A stretch of 64,000 nt of DNA from Minwuia sp. (GCA_029210175.1 JARGPL010000007.1:1-64000), one strand, 5' to 3'. Positions 7,343-16,817 are shown, counted from the stretch's first letter. Numbers and translations: made by a program. The notes: generated from the letters alone by a model not told the origin.

Positions 7343-9040
7343 ATGACCGAGTACGATCTTATCATCCGCAATGCCCGCATTCACGATGGCCTGGGCGGCG
7401 CCGAGCGCCGTGGTGACATGGCGGTTCACAAGGGCCGGATCGCCGCCGTTGGCGATGTGTCCGGGACCGGCAGGACTGAGATCGATGCAGAGGGTCAGGT
7501 GCTCATGCCTGGTGTCATCGACATTCACACCCACTACGATGCCCAGCTTACCTGGGACCCGACAGCTTCGCCCTCACCCGCGCTGGGCGTGACAACGGTC
7601 GTCATCGGCAATTGCGGTTTCGGCATAGCACCGGCCACGCCGGACGCGCGCGATACCCTGCTGGCCAACCTGTCCGTCGTGGAGGCGATGTCACTGGACA
7701 GCCTGCATGCGGGTGTCGACTGGTCATTCGAAAGTTTCGGCGAGTACCTGGATCTGATCGACAGCAAGCGCCCGTTTCCCAATGTCGCCGCCCTCGCCTC
7801 CCATTCCGTCATGCGGACAGTCGTGATGGGCGCAGACGGATCGGAGCGCGCGGCGACAGCCGATGAACTGCAACGGATGCAGGACCTCCTGGCAGATGCG
7901 ATGCAGTCCGGAGCCATAGGTTTCGGGTCATCGACGTTCGAGAACCATTTCGGTGCGGAAAACAAGCCCGTGCCGTCCCGCCTCGCGGAGTGGGATGAGT
8001 TTCGTGCCTTTGCCCGGACGATGGGGGAGGCCGGTGGCGGCATCATGATGGCCACCTGTGGCGACCGCATGGACGTTCCCTTCCTGGGGGAATTGTCCGA
8101 CATTTCCGGCGGCACCACGATCTACGCCCCGATGCTGCATTTCTCCAACCAGCCAGACCGCGCCATCGGCATCGCCAGGGCCTGTGCGGAACAGCGCGGT
8201 CAGGGGCGCGCGGTCTTCGCGCAGTGTTCCTGTCAGCCGCTTTCGATGGACTTCACACTGGCCTCCGCCTACCCGATGCTGACCATTGATGGCTGGCCGG
8301 AGAGCGCGCCGGTCGAGCAACTGAAGGCAGCCTTCGCAGACCCGAAACGCCGCCAACGCATTCGCGAGGCGCTGAAGGTGCCGTCGGGCACGCGGATTTT
8401 CAATGGTCACTGGTCGCGCGTGGAGGTCACCATCGCCCGTGACTCCGAGAATGCGTCACTGGAAGGCAGGACAATTGCCGACATAGCGACGGAGCGTGAT
8501 GCCGATCCGCTGGATGTCTTCTTCGACCTGGCCCTGTCGGAAGGGCTGGAAACGACCTTCACTGCCAAACTGCTGAATGTGGAAGAGGATGCGGTCGGCG
8601 AACTGCTTTCCATGGACGGCAACCTGGTCAGCCTGTCGGACGCTGGAGCACATCACACGTTCTTCTGCGACGCCGGGTTCGGCATGCATTTCCTGGGGCA
8701 CTGGGTGCGTGAGCTGGGGGTCTTCGACCTGGCCAGCGCTATCGTGAAGCTGACGTCCGAACCGGCTGAGGTCTACGGGCTGACCGGGCGCGGTTCGCTG
8801 ATACCAGGCAATGCGGCGGACTTCATCCTGATCGACCCGGACCTGATCGGCATCAGCAAGACCCAGCGCCTGAAGGACCTGCCTGCCGGTGGGGAGCGCC
8901 TGGTCCGCAGTGCACCCGGGCTGCGCGGCACCTGGGTCAATGGCGTGCAGGTCTTTGATGGCGAGGGCTACTGCGAGGTTACCGGGCCGGGTGACGTGAT
9001 CCGCCGCGACCCCCGGCAACTGACCGCAGCGGCAGAGTAG
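7343..9040 (+). CDS. N-acyl-D-amino-acid deacylase family amidohydrolase
   Basis: The 565-aa protein belongs to the amidohydrolase superfamily, D-aminoacylase branch. It begins with DLIIRNARIHDGLGG, has the metal-binding HxH in DIHTHYD (about residues 64-70), GNCGFGIAP, GAIGFGSSTFENHFG, and the C-terminal NAADFILIDPD-type strand before a short beta-sandwich. Known relatives hydrolyse N-acyl-D-amino acids or related amides with a zinc-type centre; the exact substrate is uncertain. The ATG at 7343 is preceded by GGGGAG and starts the conserved domain; the open frame begins 20 codons earlier. The MscS gene follows after ten bases. A decayed paralogue lies at 40117-40581. Confidence 0.85.
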   Translation: MTEYDLIIRNARIHDGLGGAERRGDMAVHKGRIAAVGDVSGTGRTEIDAEGQVLMPGVIDIHTHYDAQLTWDPTASPSPALGVTTVVIGNCGFGIAPATPDARDTLLANLSVVEAMSLDSLHAGVDWSFESFGEYLDLIDSKRPFPNVAALASHSVMRTVVMGADGSERAATADELQRMQDLLADAMQSGAIGFGSSTFENHFGAENKPVPSRLAEWDEFRAFARTMGEAGGGIMMATCGDRMDVPFLGELSDISGGTTIYAPMLHFSNQPDRAIGIARACAEQRGQGRAVFAQCSCQPLSMDFTLASAYPMLTIDGWPESAPVEQLKAAFADPKRRQRIREALKVPSGTRIFNGHWSRVEVTIARDSENASLEGRTIADIATERDADPLDVFFDLALSEGLETTFTAKLLNVEEDAVGELLSMDGNLVSLSDAGAHHTFFCDAGFGMHFLGHWVRELGVFDLASAIVKLTSEPAEVYGLTGRGSLIPGNAADFILIDPDLIGISKTQRLKDLPAGGERLVRSAPGLRGTWVNGVQVFDGEGYCEVTGPGDVIRRDPRQLTAAAE

Positions 9041-9050
9041 AAACGGCATC

Positions 9051-10370
9051 ATGGATTTCTCGGTGATCATCTCGGAGGTACGTGACTGGATCAGCCGGTT
9101 ACTGAGTGCTGAGGGATCGCTGGGTGATACGCTGCTCAGCCCCTGGAACCTTTATCAGGTTGCCATCCTGGTGGGCCTGATCGCCCTGGCGCATCTGCTG
9201 TCGCGCCTGATCGCACCATTCGTTGAAACCGCGGGGCAGATGGGTCCGCGCCGGGTATCCGCCCTCAGTTCCGCGCTGGTGCACCGCAAACGGTCGATCC
9301 TGCTGGCAATCCTGCTCTGGCTGACGGTCCTCACGATGCAGGAGGTGACCTGGCCCAGCCGATCATTCTATCTGGCGATTGCCGCCAATCTGGTCACCGC
9401 CTGGGTCATCATTTCCCTGCTGACGCGACTGATCAGCAATCGCCTGCTTGGCAGGACAATCGCCCTCATCATCTGGGCCGTTGCCGCGCTGAACATCACC
9501 GGTGTCCTGCCTGCGGTCATTGCCGCGCTGGAGGCATCGACGTTCGGTATCGGAGAGCGGCAGGTCTCCCTGTTGGCCATCGTCAACGGAATGATCATCG
9601 CACTCGCCTTGATCTGGGCAGCGATCATGATCAGCCGCCTGGTGGAACAGCGCATCTTCGCGACGCCGGACCTGGCGCCGGCTACGCAGGTCCTGCTGTC
9701 GAAGCTGTTGCGGATCGTGCTGCTGACCGGTGCGGTGTTCTTTGCTCTCGACCTCACCGGAATAGACCTCACCGCGTTGGCGGTCTTCTCCGGTGCTGTC
9801 GGTCTGGGCGTCGGTTTCGGGTTGCAGAAGGTCGTGTCGAACCTGATCAGCGGCTTCATCCTGCTGACGGACAAGTCGATCAAGCCTGGTGACGTCATCA
9901 CGGTCGACGAGACATATGGCTGGATCAACAAGCTGAACGCCCGCTACGTCTCCGTGGTCACGCGGGACGGACGCGAGTTCCTGATCCCCAATGAAGATCT
10001 GATCACCAATCAGGTCATCAACTGGTCCTATTCGGACAAGCAGATCCGGTTGGAGATCAAGTTCGGCGTGGCCTATGACAGCGATCCCCACCTGGTACGC
10101 GAGATCGCGGTTGAGGCAGCAATGTCTGCCGACCGCGTGTTGCCGGATCCAAAACCGGTCTGCCACCTGGTCGAGTTTGGCGATTCATCCATCGACTTCG
10201 TTCTCCGGTTCTGGATCATCGATCCGGCGGAAGGTGTGGTGAACATCAAGGGCAAGGTCTTCCTGGCACTCTGGGATACGCTGAAGGAACATGACGTCAA
10301 GATTCCCTTCCCGCACAGGGAAGTCATCCTGCGCGAACCTCCGAGGGCTGGCAAACCGCCCGAGACGTGA
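9051..10370 (+). CDS. MscS-family mechanosensitive ion channel
   Basis: The 439-aa inner-membrane protein has about five hydrophobic segments in residues 20-260. The MscS core follows: pore-lining helix TM3 with GAVGLGVGFGLQKVVSNLI (about residues 247-266), then the beta domain (DKSIKPGDVITVDETYGWINKLNARY) and the cytoplasmic alpha/beta part with IPNEDLITNQVINWSY. Such channels open under hypo-osmotic membrane tension and release small solutes. The extra N-terminal helices make it longer than E. coli MscS (286 aa) and more like YnaI/YbdG-class proteins. It follows the deacylase gene closely. Confidence 0.9.
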   Translation: MDFSVIISEVRDWISRLLSAEGSLGDTLLSPWNLYQVAILVGLIALAHLLSRLIAPFVETAGQMGPRRVSALSSALVHRKRSILLAILLWLTVLTMQEVTWPSRSFYLAIAANLVTAWVIISLLTRLISNRLLGRTIALIIWAVAALNITGVLPAVIAALEASTFGIGERQVSLLAIVNGMIIALALIWAAIMISRLVEQRIFATPDLAPATQVLLSKLLRIVLLTGAVFFALDLTGIDLTALAVFSGAVGLGVGFGLQKVVSNLISGFILLTDKSIKPGDVITVDETYGWINKLNARYVSVVTRDGREFLIPNEDLITNQVINWSYSDKQIRLEIKFGVAYDSDPHLVREIAVEAAMSADRVLPDPKPVCHLVEFGDSSIDFVLRFWIIDPAEGVVNIKGKVFLALWDTLKEHDVKIPFPHREVILREPPRAGKPPET

Positions 10371-10438
10371 TAGATCGCTGCAGGACCTGCGCGCGACCAT
10401 CTGGCCAGCGCGCCCGAGCAGATGGGAAAGGCCGACGC

Positions 10439-11494
10439 ATGGCAACGAAGATCAATTCAGGAAACTTCTTTGAGGATTTCCGTGTCGGCCAGGACCTGCC
10501 GCACGCCACACCGCGCACCGTCACCACCGGCGACGTCGCCCTCAATATCGCCCTGTTCGGCGGACGTTTCGCGTTGCAGTCCGCTGATACGGTGGCGCAG
10601 GCCCTTGGCTTGCCTGCAAGTCCGGTGGATGACTGGCTGGTGTTTCACATCGTCTTCGGCAAGACGGTGCCGGATGTGTCGCTGAACGCCGTCGCCAACC
10701 TTGGCTATGCGCAGGGCCGGTTTCTGAAACCGGTCTATCCGGGGGATACCCTGTCGGCCAAGTCCACGGTCATCGGCCTGAAGCAGAATTCCAATGGCAA
10801 GACAGGGACGGTCTATGTCAACTCGATTGGCCGGAACCAGCATGGCGATGTTGTGCTCGACTATTGCCGCTGGGTCATGATCCGCAAGCGCGATGAAGCG
10901 GCCCCTGCGCCGGAACCGGTCGTGCCCGACCTGCCGGACCGGGTTGACCCCGAAAGCCTGGCCGCGCCGCAGATTGATCTGGCAGGTCTGGACGATGCAG
11001 TGACCGGCAGCCCCTGGCGGTTCGAGGACTATGCGGTCGGCGAACGCATTGATCACGTGGATGGTGTCACCATCGAAGAAGCCGAGCACATGATGGCCAC
11101 GCGGCTCTACCAGAACACCGCCAAGGTCCACTTCAATCAGCACACCGAAGGCCAGGGGCGCTTTGGTCGGCGGCTGATCTATGGCGGACATGTCATCAGC
11201 CTTGCACGATCGCTGGGGTTCAACGGGCTCGGCTCGGCCATGTGGGTCGCCGCGATCAACGGCGGCGCCCACACAGCGCCGACATTTGCCGGTGACACCA
11301 TCTATGCCTGGTCCGAAGTGCTGGAAATCGCCGATTTGCCTGGTCGCCGCGACCTTGGCGCATTGCGGTTGCGCACGGTTGCCACCAAGAACCGTCCATC
11401 AGGCGAATTCGCCGACATGGGTTCCGATGGCAAGCGCGATCCCGATGTCGTGCTTGATCTGGACACCTGGGTTCTGGTTCCGCGGCGGGGGTGA
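10439..11494 (+). CDS. mch: Mesaconyl-CoA hydratase (double MaoC domain)
   Basis: The 351-aa protein matches mesaconyl-C1-CoA hydratase of the ethylmalonyl-CoA pathway, which interconverts mesaconyl-CoA and beta-methylmalyl-CoA during acetyl-CoA assimilation. Recognisable parts are GNFFEDFRVGQ at the start, VFHIVFGKTVPDVSLNAVANLGYA (about residues 64-87), YPGDTLSAKSTVIGLKQNSNGKTG, and a second MaoC/hot-dog half with YGGHVISLARSL. The ATG at 10439 begins the conserved N-terminus; an earlier frame start at 10367 would overlap the MscS gene. The next gene starts inside its stop codon. Together with the malyl-CoA thioesterase at 32697 it points to the ethylmalonyl-CoA pathway in this organism. 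Confidence 0.88.
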   Translation: MATKINSGNFFEDFRVGQDLPHATPRTVTTGDVALNIALFGGRFALQSADTVAQALGLPASPVDDWLVFHIVFGKTVPDVSLNAVANLGYAQGRFLKPVYPGDTLSAKSTVIGLKQNSNGKTGTVYVNSIGRNQHGDVVLDYCRWVMIRKRDEAAPAPEPVVPDLPDRVDPESLAAPQIDLAGLDDAVTGSPWRFEDYAVGERIDHVDGVTIEEAEHMMATRLYQNTAKVHFNQHTEGQGRFGRRLIYGGHVISLARSLGFNGLGSAMWVAAINGGAHTAPTFAGDTIYAWSEVLEIADLPGRRDLGALRLRTVATKNRPSGEFADMGSDGKRDPDVVLDLDTWVLVPRRG

Positions 11495-12222
11495 CAGGCG
11501 TGTCGGATGATTCACCCGCCATTGCCCGCGACCTGATCCGACGGTTGCCGACGGCCACCCTGTCGACCAGGACCGCCGATGGCGGATGGCCCTATGGCAG
11601 CCTGGTGCTGGTGGCAACGGATACGGACGGCAGTCCGATCCTGCTGATCTCCACCCTGGCGCAGCATACGCGCAACCTGATGGCAGACGCGCGCGCCTCG
11701 CTGTTGTTCGATGGCACGGTCGGTCTGGATAAAAGGCTGACCGGGGCACGAATCACCGTGCTGGGGGAGGCCCGTGCGTGCGATGAGCCGAGCGTGCGCG
11801 CGCGCTTCCTTGCACGCCACGGCTCTGCAGCAGGCTACGCGGATTTCGGGGATTTCAGCTTCTGGCGGCTGACCAGCCAACGGGCACATCTGGTCGCCGG
11901 GTTCGGGCGGATCACCTGGGTGGAACAGGACGAATTGCTGCCTGATTTTGGCGACATTTCAGAGCTTGGGTCGGCCGAGGCGGATGTGATTGCCCACATG
12001 AACGCGGACCATTCGGATGCCGTGGCGCTCTATGCCAATATCCTGTGCCGCCGCCCCGGTGTCGGCTGGCGGTTGACCGGCATCGACCCGGAAGGCGCCG
12101 ACATGGCACGTCCGGGCGATCACTGCCGCATCACGTTCGACAAGCACGTGGCCACCGCGGAGGCAGCACGGGTCGAACTGGTGCGCAAGGTGAAACAGGC
12201 GCGGGCAATGATCAGCGGCTGA
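11491..12222 (+). CDS. HugZ-like protein: pyridoxamine-phosphate-oxidase-type domain plus DUF2470
   Basis: The 243-aa protein combines an N-terminal split-barrel flavin/haem-binding domain (LSTRTADGGWPYGSLVLVATDTDG at about residues 24-47) with a C-terminal DUF2470 domain carrying MNADHSDAVALYA (about 170-182). This is the layout of the HugZ family, some members of which bind or degrade haem; other members are flavin proteins of unknown role. Start is a GTG at 11491 overlapping the stop of the hydratase gene (GTGA). The gene converges on and overlaps by eleven bases the end of the NHL-protein gene. Confidence 0.8.
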   Translation: MTGVSDDSPAIARDLIRRLPTATLSTRTADGGWPYGSLVLVATDTDGSPILLISTLAQHTRNLMADARASLLFDGTVGLDKRLTGARITVLGEARACDEPSVRARFLARHGSAAGYADFGDFSFWRLTSQRAHLVAGFGRITWVEQDELLPDFGDISELGSAEADVIAHMNADHSDAVALYANILCRRPGVGWRLTGIDPEGADMARPGDHCRITFDKHVATAEAARVELVRKVKQARAMISG

Positions 12223-13072
12223 TGATCCGATAGCGCACCACACGGTCGTTGCCAGAGTCCGATATCCAGACCTTGTTGCCCCTGATCTCGACACCTTCCG
12301 GCGTCCTGAACGCGCCCGGCCCCACGCCCGGCGACCCGGATCCCAGCGTCAGCAGCAGTGTCCCATCAGCAGCAATGACCTTGATCTGATGGCTGTTCTT
12401 GTCTGCCGCAATGACGGTCCCGTCCGGCAGGACATCCTGATAGCGGACGCCATTGAAGCCATAGGTCGGGCCGGACCATTCATTCAGAATCTGCAGGTCC
12501 GGGGAAAGCAGCAACATCCGGTGGTTGCCTGCATCCGCCAGCCAGATGTTCCCGTCCGGCGTGATCTCCAGATCATGCGGTGACCTGAGCCCTTTCAGTT
12601 CGCCAACGACCTCACCGTCCTGATAGGCGACCACATTTCCGGACCACGCCCCGGCGACGTAGATCCGACCGTTCGGATGGGCCAACACCCCTTCCGGCCC
12701 CCGGATTCGATCCGTCAGTTCACTCACCTGCGTGGCCATCAGACCGGCCAGGGCATAGACAATGACGCGGTTGTTGTGGGTGTCGGCGACATAGGCCAGT
12801 CCGGTGGCATCGAAATCGATGTCATGGGTGCCGGACTGGTGGTCCGAGCCAAAGCTCGCCACCAGCTGCAGGGTGACCGGGTCCAGGATGGCGACACGGT
12901 TGTTCCCGACATCAGCCACGAAGAGGTGGCGTCCGTCCGGCGACAGCTTCAGGTCATGCGGATTGTCCATCCGCTCCGCACTTGCGGCTTCGAACTCCAT
13001 TTCGAACGCGTGGGCGTTCAGAGACAGGCATGTCCCCAGCACGAGTATCAGCAGCGAAAGGGGATGCCGCAT
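12212..13072 (-). CDS. Exported NHL-repeat beta-propeller protein
   Basis: The 286-aa protein starts with a Sec-type signal peptide (MRHPLSLLILVLG..., cleavage expected after LNAHA about residue 22). The rest is a run of NHL-type blades: NPHDLKLSPDGRHLFVADVGNNRVAI, IDFDATGLAYVADTHNNRVIVY, SPHDLEITPDGNIWLADAGNHRM and RTPEGVEIRGNKVWISDSGNDRVV. Such propellers usually bind partners or, in some cases, act as lyases; nothing here fixes a role. ATG at 13072 is preferred because GGAGA sits just upstream, whereas the earlier in-frame start is a TTG at 13084. It is the last gene of the aromatic catabolic operon and is probably periplasmic. Confidence 0.8.
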   Translation of the reverse strand: MRHPLSLLILVLGTCLSLNAHAFEMEFEAASAERMDNPHDLKLSPDGRHLFVADVGNNRVAILDPVTLQLVASFGSDHQSGTHDIDFDATGLAYVADTHNNRVIVYALAGLMATQVSELTDRIRGPEGVLAHPNGRIYVAGAWSGNVVAYQDGEVVGELKGLRSPHDLEITPDGNIWLADAGNHRMLLLSPDLQILNEWSGPTYGFNGVRYQDVLPDGTVIAADKNSHQIKVIAADGTLLLTLGSGSPGVGPGAFRTPEGVEIRGNKVWISDSGNDRVVRYRIISR

Positions 13073-13087
13073 GTCGTTCTCCAATCC

Positions 13088-13672
13088 TTATTGCAGGGTG
13101 CCCAGCACCGTGACGTCTCCGTCTGCACCGATGGTCATGAACACCATTTCACCTGTGGAGATGTTGATACCCGTCAGCGCCCGCACGTTGGTGCGATGGC
13201 TGACCATGATCAGGGGCTGATCCCCCTGCCAGTCCACCAGCCACGAACGCAGCGCAGCGGTCTGGGGTTCCCGCCTTTCCGGTCGGCTGTAAACGGAATC
13301 CAGCGGCTGAAGGTTTTCCACCTGACCAACACCCAGCAGTTCCGCCGTTTCCCAGCATCGGCACCAGGCGCTGGATCGGACAACGGCCTGCCCCAGACCA
13401 TTCGCGCGCAGCCGATCCCCGATTGCGCGCGCTTCGTCGCGGCCAAAGTCGGACAGGTTGCGCTGGGTAACACATTCATTGACGTCAAATCCTGCCGGAT
13501 CGCCAGTGCCGGGGGCCAGGGCGTGGCGCATGAGGATCACAGCGCGACCATCACGCACTGCCTGCCAGAGTTCAGCTTCAGTCGCCGTATTGGCTTGTGA
13601 GGAACCAACGAACGAAACACTGGCGAAAATGCCGAGAAGCAGCAGCGCACCGACGCGGCCAAACCATGTCAT
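13088..13672 (-). CDS. Exported histidine phosphatase family protein
   Basis: The 194-aa protein has an N-terminal signal peptide (residues 1-27: GALLLLGIFASVSFVG followed by SSQA). The histidine phosphatase core follows, with catalytic RHA (VILMRHALAPGTG, about residues 47-59) and the second histidine in IMVSHRTNVRALTG (about 155-168). These enzymes form a phosphohistidine intermediate; the substrate is unknown. Its ATG overlaps the stop of the DUF2783 gene (ATGA), so it belongs to the aromatic operon although it has no obvious catabolic part. Confidence 0.85.
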   Translation of the reverse strand: MTWFGRVGALLLLGIFASVSFVGSSQANTATEAELWQAVRDGRAVILMRHALAPGTGDPAGFDVNECVTQRNLSDFGRDEARAIGDRLRANGLGQAVVRSSAWCRCWETAELLGVGQVENLQPLDSVYSRPERREPQTAALRSWLVDWQGDQPLIMVSHRTNVRALTGINISTGEMVFMTIGADGDVTVLGTLQ

Positions 13673-13893
13673 GACTTATTCTCCAGACCCTGTTGATCCA
13701 CCAGACCCTGGCGGGCGGCGGCGATCGCTTCCCTCACTACGGTCCGATCGCCCACATGGTTTGCCAGCAACAGGTTCAGCCGTGCAGAAAAGGCCAGCGC
13801 GTCGTCAGAAGAAAGCCGTTGTACAGCGTCGATCAGCTCCTGATAGAAGCCATCCGGATCCGCGATGTTCGGGTCATGCCTGAGACCGCTCAT
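13669..13893 (-). CDS. DUF2783 domain protein (partner of FAD monooxygenase)
   Basis: The 74-aa protein has DPDGFYQELIDAVQRLSSDDALAFSARLNLLLANHVGD, the DUF2783 signature. Small DUF2783 proteins are typically encoded directly after FAD-dependent aromatic monooxygenases of the kind upstream here, but their biochemical role is unknown. The ATG at 13893 overlaps the monooxygenase stop (ATGA), and its own stop overlaps the next start. No membrane segment or signal peptide is present. Confidence 0.8.
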   Translation of the reverse strand: MSGLRHDPNIADPDGFYQELIDAVQRLSSDDALAFSARLNLLLANHVGDRTVVREAIAAARQGLVDQQGLENKS

Positions 13894-15497
13894 GCTCGTT
13901 CCCCCGAGACAGTTGCCAGTGCGGCAGACAGATCTGCCGCTGTGGGTACTTTCCAGCTGGCCATGACGTGCTGGTCGGGCCTGATCAGTATGGCCCCGCC
14001 GTCGGTCGCGCCAAAAGCCGCCGCAATCTCGCCTGACGGATCGCTGAAGTCCCGACCTTCGCACAGGACCTCGACCGGTATCCGGCCATCGACCCGAAGC
14101 GCTTCAGGCTGGTTGCCGAAGACAAGCAGCACGAACCCCTGGCCGACGAGTCCGATCAAGTGACGGGCCGATGCCGAAGACGCACCGTCCACCGGCAAGG
14201 CAGGCACGGGACTGCCGGGGCCGACCGGACCCTGCAGTTCGTCCACACCATTCAGGGGGCTGCTGGTCAGGTGCGCCGGTACGGACAGGCGGCCCGAGTT
14301 GACCAGGGTCCGGGCGAAGGCATGATCGCGGGCAAGATCGAGCACCGCGTTGCGATAGACTTCTGACACCCGGGTCTTCGGCGTGATGAAATCGGTCGCT
14401 CGGGTCGAATTCAGGATGTTCTCATCTGCCGCGAAACGACGTTCGGCATCATAGGTATCCAGCAAGGCCGGGTCCGCCGAACCGTCGACGACCAGGGCCA
14501 GTTTCCAGGCCAGATTGTCCGCATCCTGCACCCCGCCGTTGCCGCCCCTGGCGCCAAACGGGCTGACCTGATGCGCGGCGTCGCCGACAAACAGCACCCG
14601 GTCATGGCGGTAACGCTCGATGGACCGGCACTGAAAGGTATACAGCGACTTCCATTCCAGTTCGAACGGGGTATCGGGGCCAATCATGCGGCGGATGCGG
14701 GCAAACACATTCTCGTCGCGCAATTCTTCCTCGCGATCCACGTCCCAGCCCAGCTGAAAGTCGAGCCGCCAGACATTGTCCGACTGGCGATGCATCAGGG
14801 CTGACGCTTCCGGCCCCCAGGGGGGATCGAAGTAGAACCGGCGAATGGCCGGACCTTCCCGCTGCATGACGATGTCAGCGATCAGGAAATGATCCTCGAA
14901 CACCTGCCCGGTGAAGCTGAGGCCCATCTGGCCACGAATCGTGGACCGCACGCCATCGGCGGCGATCAGCCAGTCGCAGGGCTGGGTATAGCTGCCGTCC
15001 GGTGTTTCCACATGCAGGCTGGCACCTGTGGCATTGCTGGTCATGCCAGCAACCCGATGGCACCAGCGCAGATCGATCAGCGCTTCCTGCTGCGCCCGCT
15101 CGACCAGAAACTGCTCGACGTAGTACTGCTGGATATTGATGAAGGCAGGGAAAGGCGAATGCGGATTTTCCTGCATGTTGAAGGCATAGAGCTGTTCATC
15201 GCGATAGAACACATGCCCCTCGTTCCAGGTCACGCCCTTCTGCATCATGGGTGCCGCAACACCAAGCCGGTCCCAGATCTCCAGCGATCGCTTTGCCTGA
15301 CAGATGGCGCGACTGCCGTCGGAGACCGTGTTGTCTTCGTCCAGCACCACGCAGGCGGTGCCCCGTTGCGCCAGATCCAGTGCCATGGTCAACCCGACCT
15401 GCCCACCACCGACAATCACGACAGATGCCCGTGGCGCCTCCGCACCGACAACATCCGGCGCGCGATAAGGATAGCTGGGGTAGGCATATGTTCCCAT
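13890..15497 (-). CDS. FAD-dependent aromatic monooxygenase (MhpA/PheA-type)
   Basis: The 535-aa protein is a class A flavin monooxygenase. VVIVGGGQVGLTMALDLAQRG (about residues 25-45) is the FAD dinucleotide fold, DG in LIAADGVRSTIRG binds FAD/NADPH, and GDAAHQVSPFGARGGNGGVQDADNLAWKLA (about residues 305-335) is the second FAD motif. A thioredoxin-like C-terminal domain is present, as in phenol hydroxylase and 3-(3-hydroxyphenyl)propionate hydroxylase. It most likely hydroxylates a phenolic or aromatic acid. ATG at 15497 is preceded by GGAGG. It lies 15 bp after paaK and overlaps the DUF2783 gene, so it is central to the aromatic operon. Confidence 0.87.
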   Translation of the reverse strand: MGTYAYPSYPYRAPDVVGAEAPRASVVIVGGGQVGLTMALDLAQRGTACVVLDEDNTVSDGSRAICQAKRSLEIWDRLGVAAPMMQKGVTWNEGHVFYRDEQLYAFNMQENPHSPFPAFINIQQYYVEQFLVERAQQEALIDLRWCHRVAGMTSNATGASLHVETPDGSYTQPCDWLIAADGVRSTIRGQMGLSFTGQVFEDHFLIADIVMQREGPAIRRFYFDPPWGPEASALMHRQSDNVWRLDFQLGWDVDREEELRDENVFARIRRMIGPDTPFELEWKSLYTFQCRSIERYRHDRVLFVGDAAHQVSPFGARGGNGGVQDADNLAWKLALVVDGSADPALLDTYDAERRFAADENILNSTRATDFITPKTRVSEVYRNAVLDLARDHAFARTLVNSGRLSVPAHLTSSPLNGVDELQGPVGPGSPVPALPVDGASSASARHLIGLVGQGFVLLVFGNQPEALRVDGRIPVEVLCEGRDFSDPSGEIAAAFGATDGGAILIRPDQHVMASWKVPTAADLSAALATVSGERA

Positions 15498-15512
15498 CGG
15501 ATCAGGCCTCCG

Positions 15513-16817
15513 TCATCCCTTGGGGCGCTTGTCGACGATGCGCTGTGCCTTGCCCATGGATCGCGCAACGCCGCCGACGGCCTGCATGTCGATCCGCGCG
15601 GACAGTCCGCACATGGTCTTGATCCGCGCAGACAGGTGGCTGCCGGCAGCATCGCAGGCAGTCTGATCGCCTGCCACTTCCGCCTTGGGCTCGACCCGAA
15701 TGGTCAACTGATCAAGGTTTCCAGGGCGCTCCACCAGCAACTGGTAATGCGGGCTCAAACGTTCATCCTGCAGCAACAGCTCCTCGATCTGCGTCGGGAA
15801 CAGGTTCACGCCGCGGATGATCAGCATGTCATCCGACCGACCTGTGATCTTCTCGATCCGGCGATGGCTGCGCGCCGTCCCCGGCAGCAGGCGCGTCAGG
15901 TCCCGCGTCCGATAGCGGATCATCGGCAGGGCTTCCTTGGTCATCGTGGTGATGACCAGTTCGCCGAATTCTCCGTCGGGCAGGACCTCACCCGTTTCGG
16001 GGTTGATGATCTCCGGATAGAAATGGTCTTCCCAGATGTGCAGCCCGTCCTTGGTTTCCAGGCATTCGATGGCGACACCGGGCCCCATGATCTCCGACAG
16101 GCCGAAGATGTCGACAGCCTGCATGCCAGCGCGCGACTCGATTTCCGTGCGCATGCTTTCGGTCCATGGCTCCGCGCCAAAGATGCCGATCTCGATCGGG
16201 CTGGCTTTCGGATCCAGGCCCATCCGCTCCATCTCGTCAGCGATGGCGAGCATGTAGCTGGGGGTGACCATGATGACCCGGGCGCCAAAGTCGTGAATCA
16301 GCTGTACCTGCTTCTCGGTCTGGCCACCTGACATGGGCACGACGGAACAGCCCAGCCGCTCGGCACCGTAATGGGCGCCGAGACCACCGGTGAACAGCCC
16401 GTAGCCGTATGCCACATGAACAATGTCGCCGGGACGGCCACCGGCAGCGCGTATCGACCGGGCCATCAGATCGGCCCAATTATCGATATCGCGCTGGGTG
16501 TAGCCAACAACCGTGGGCTTGCCCGTCGTGCCGGAAGACGCATGAATGCGCACCACCTGCTCCCGCGGCACGGCAAACATGCCGAAGGGATAGTTGTCGC
16601 GAAGATCCGTCTTCACGGTGAAGGGGAACTTCGCCAGATCGCCGAGCTGTTTCATGTCATCGGGGTGAGCGCCAACAGCGTCGAACGCACCACGAAAATG
16701 CGCCACGTTCTCGTAGGCTTGCCGCAGTGACCATTGCAGCTGCCGCAGCTGGAGCGCGGAAAGCTCATCGCGACTGGCGTGTTCGATGGCTTCAGGGGTG
16801 GCGCGCGGGTCGGTCAT
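15513..16817 (-). CDS. paaK: Phenylacetate-CoA ligase family protein
   Basis: The 434-aa protein is an AMP-forming aryl-CoA ligase of the PaaK type. It has LRQAYENVAHFRGAFDAVGAHPDD at the N-terminus, the P-loop SSGTTGKPTVVGYT (about residues 93-106), YGYGLFTGGLGAHYGAE, DIFGLSEIMGPGVAIEC and the C-terminal YRTRDLTRLLPGTARSHRRIEKITGRSDDMLIIRGVN. It activates phenylacetate or a related aromatic acid to its CoA thioester with ATP. The length matches PaaK (about 437). The substrate need not be phenylacetate, since the ring-epoxidase genes paaABCDE are not in the window. GGAG lies nine bases before the ATG. Confidence 0.87.
   Translation of the reverse strand: MTDPRATPEAIEHASRDELSALQLRQLQWSLRQAYENVAHFRGAFDAVGAHPDDMKQLGDLAKFPFTVKTDLRDNYPFGMFAVPREQVVRIHASSGTTGKPTVVGYTQRDIDNWADLMARSIRAAGGRPGDIVHVAYGYGLFTGGLGAHYGAERLGCSVVPMSGGQTEKQVQLIHDFGARVIMVTPSYMLAIADEMERMGLDPKASPIEIGIFGAEPWTESMRTEIESRAGMQAVDIFGLSEIMGPGVAIECLETKDGLHIWEDHFYPEIINPETGEVLPDGEFGELVITTMTKEALPMIRYRTRDLTRLLPGTARSHRRIEKITGRSDDMLIIRGVNLFPTQIEELLLQDERLSPHYQLLVERPGNLDQLTIRVEPKAEVAGDQTACDAAGSHLSARIKTMCGLSARIDMQAVGGVARSMGKAQRIVDKRPKG

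Noticed and set aside
14889-16331. 480-codon open frame on the plus strand opposite the FAD monooxygenase and paaK
   Set aside because: It spans two real genes and their intergenic gap in antisense and shows no motif or ribosome-binding site.
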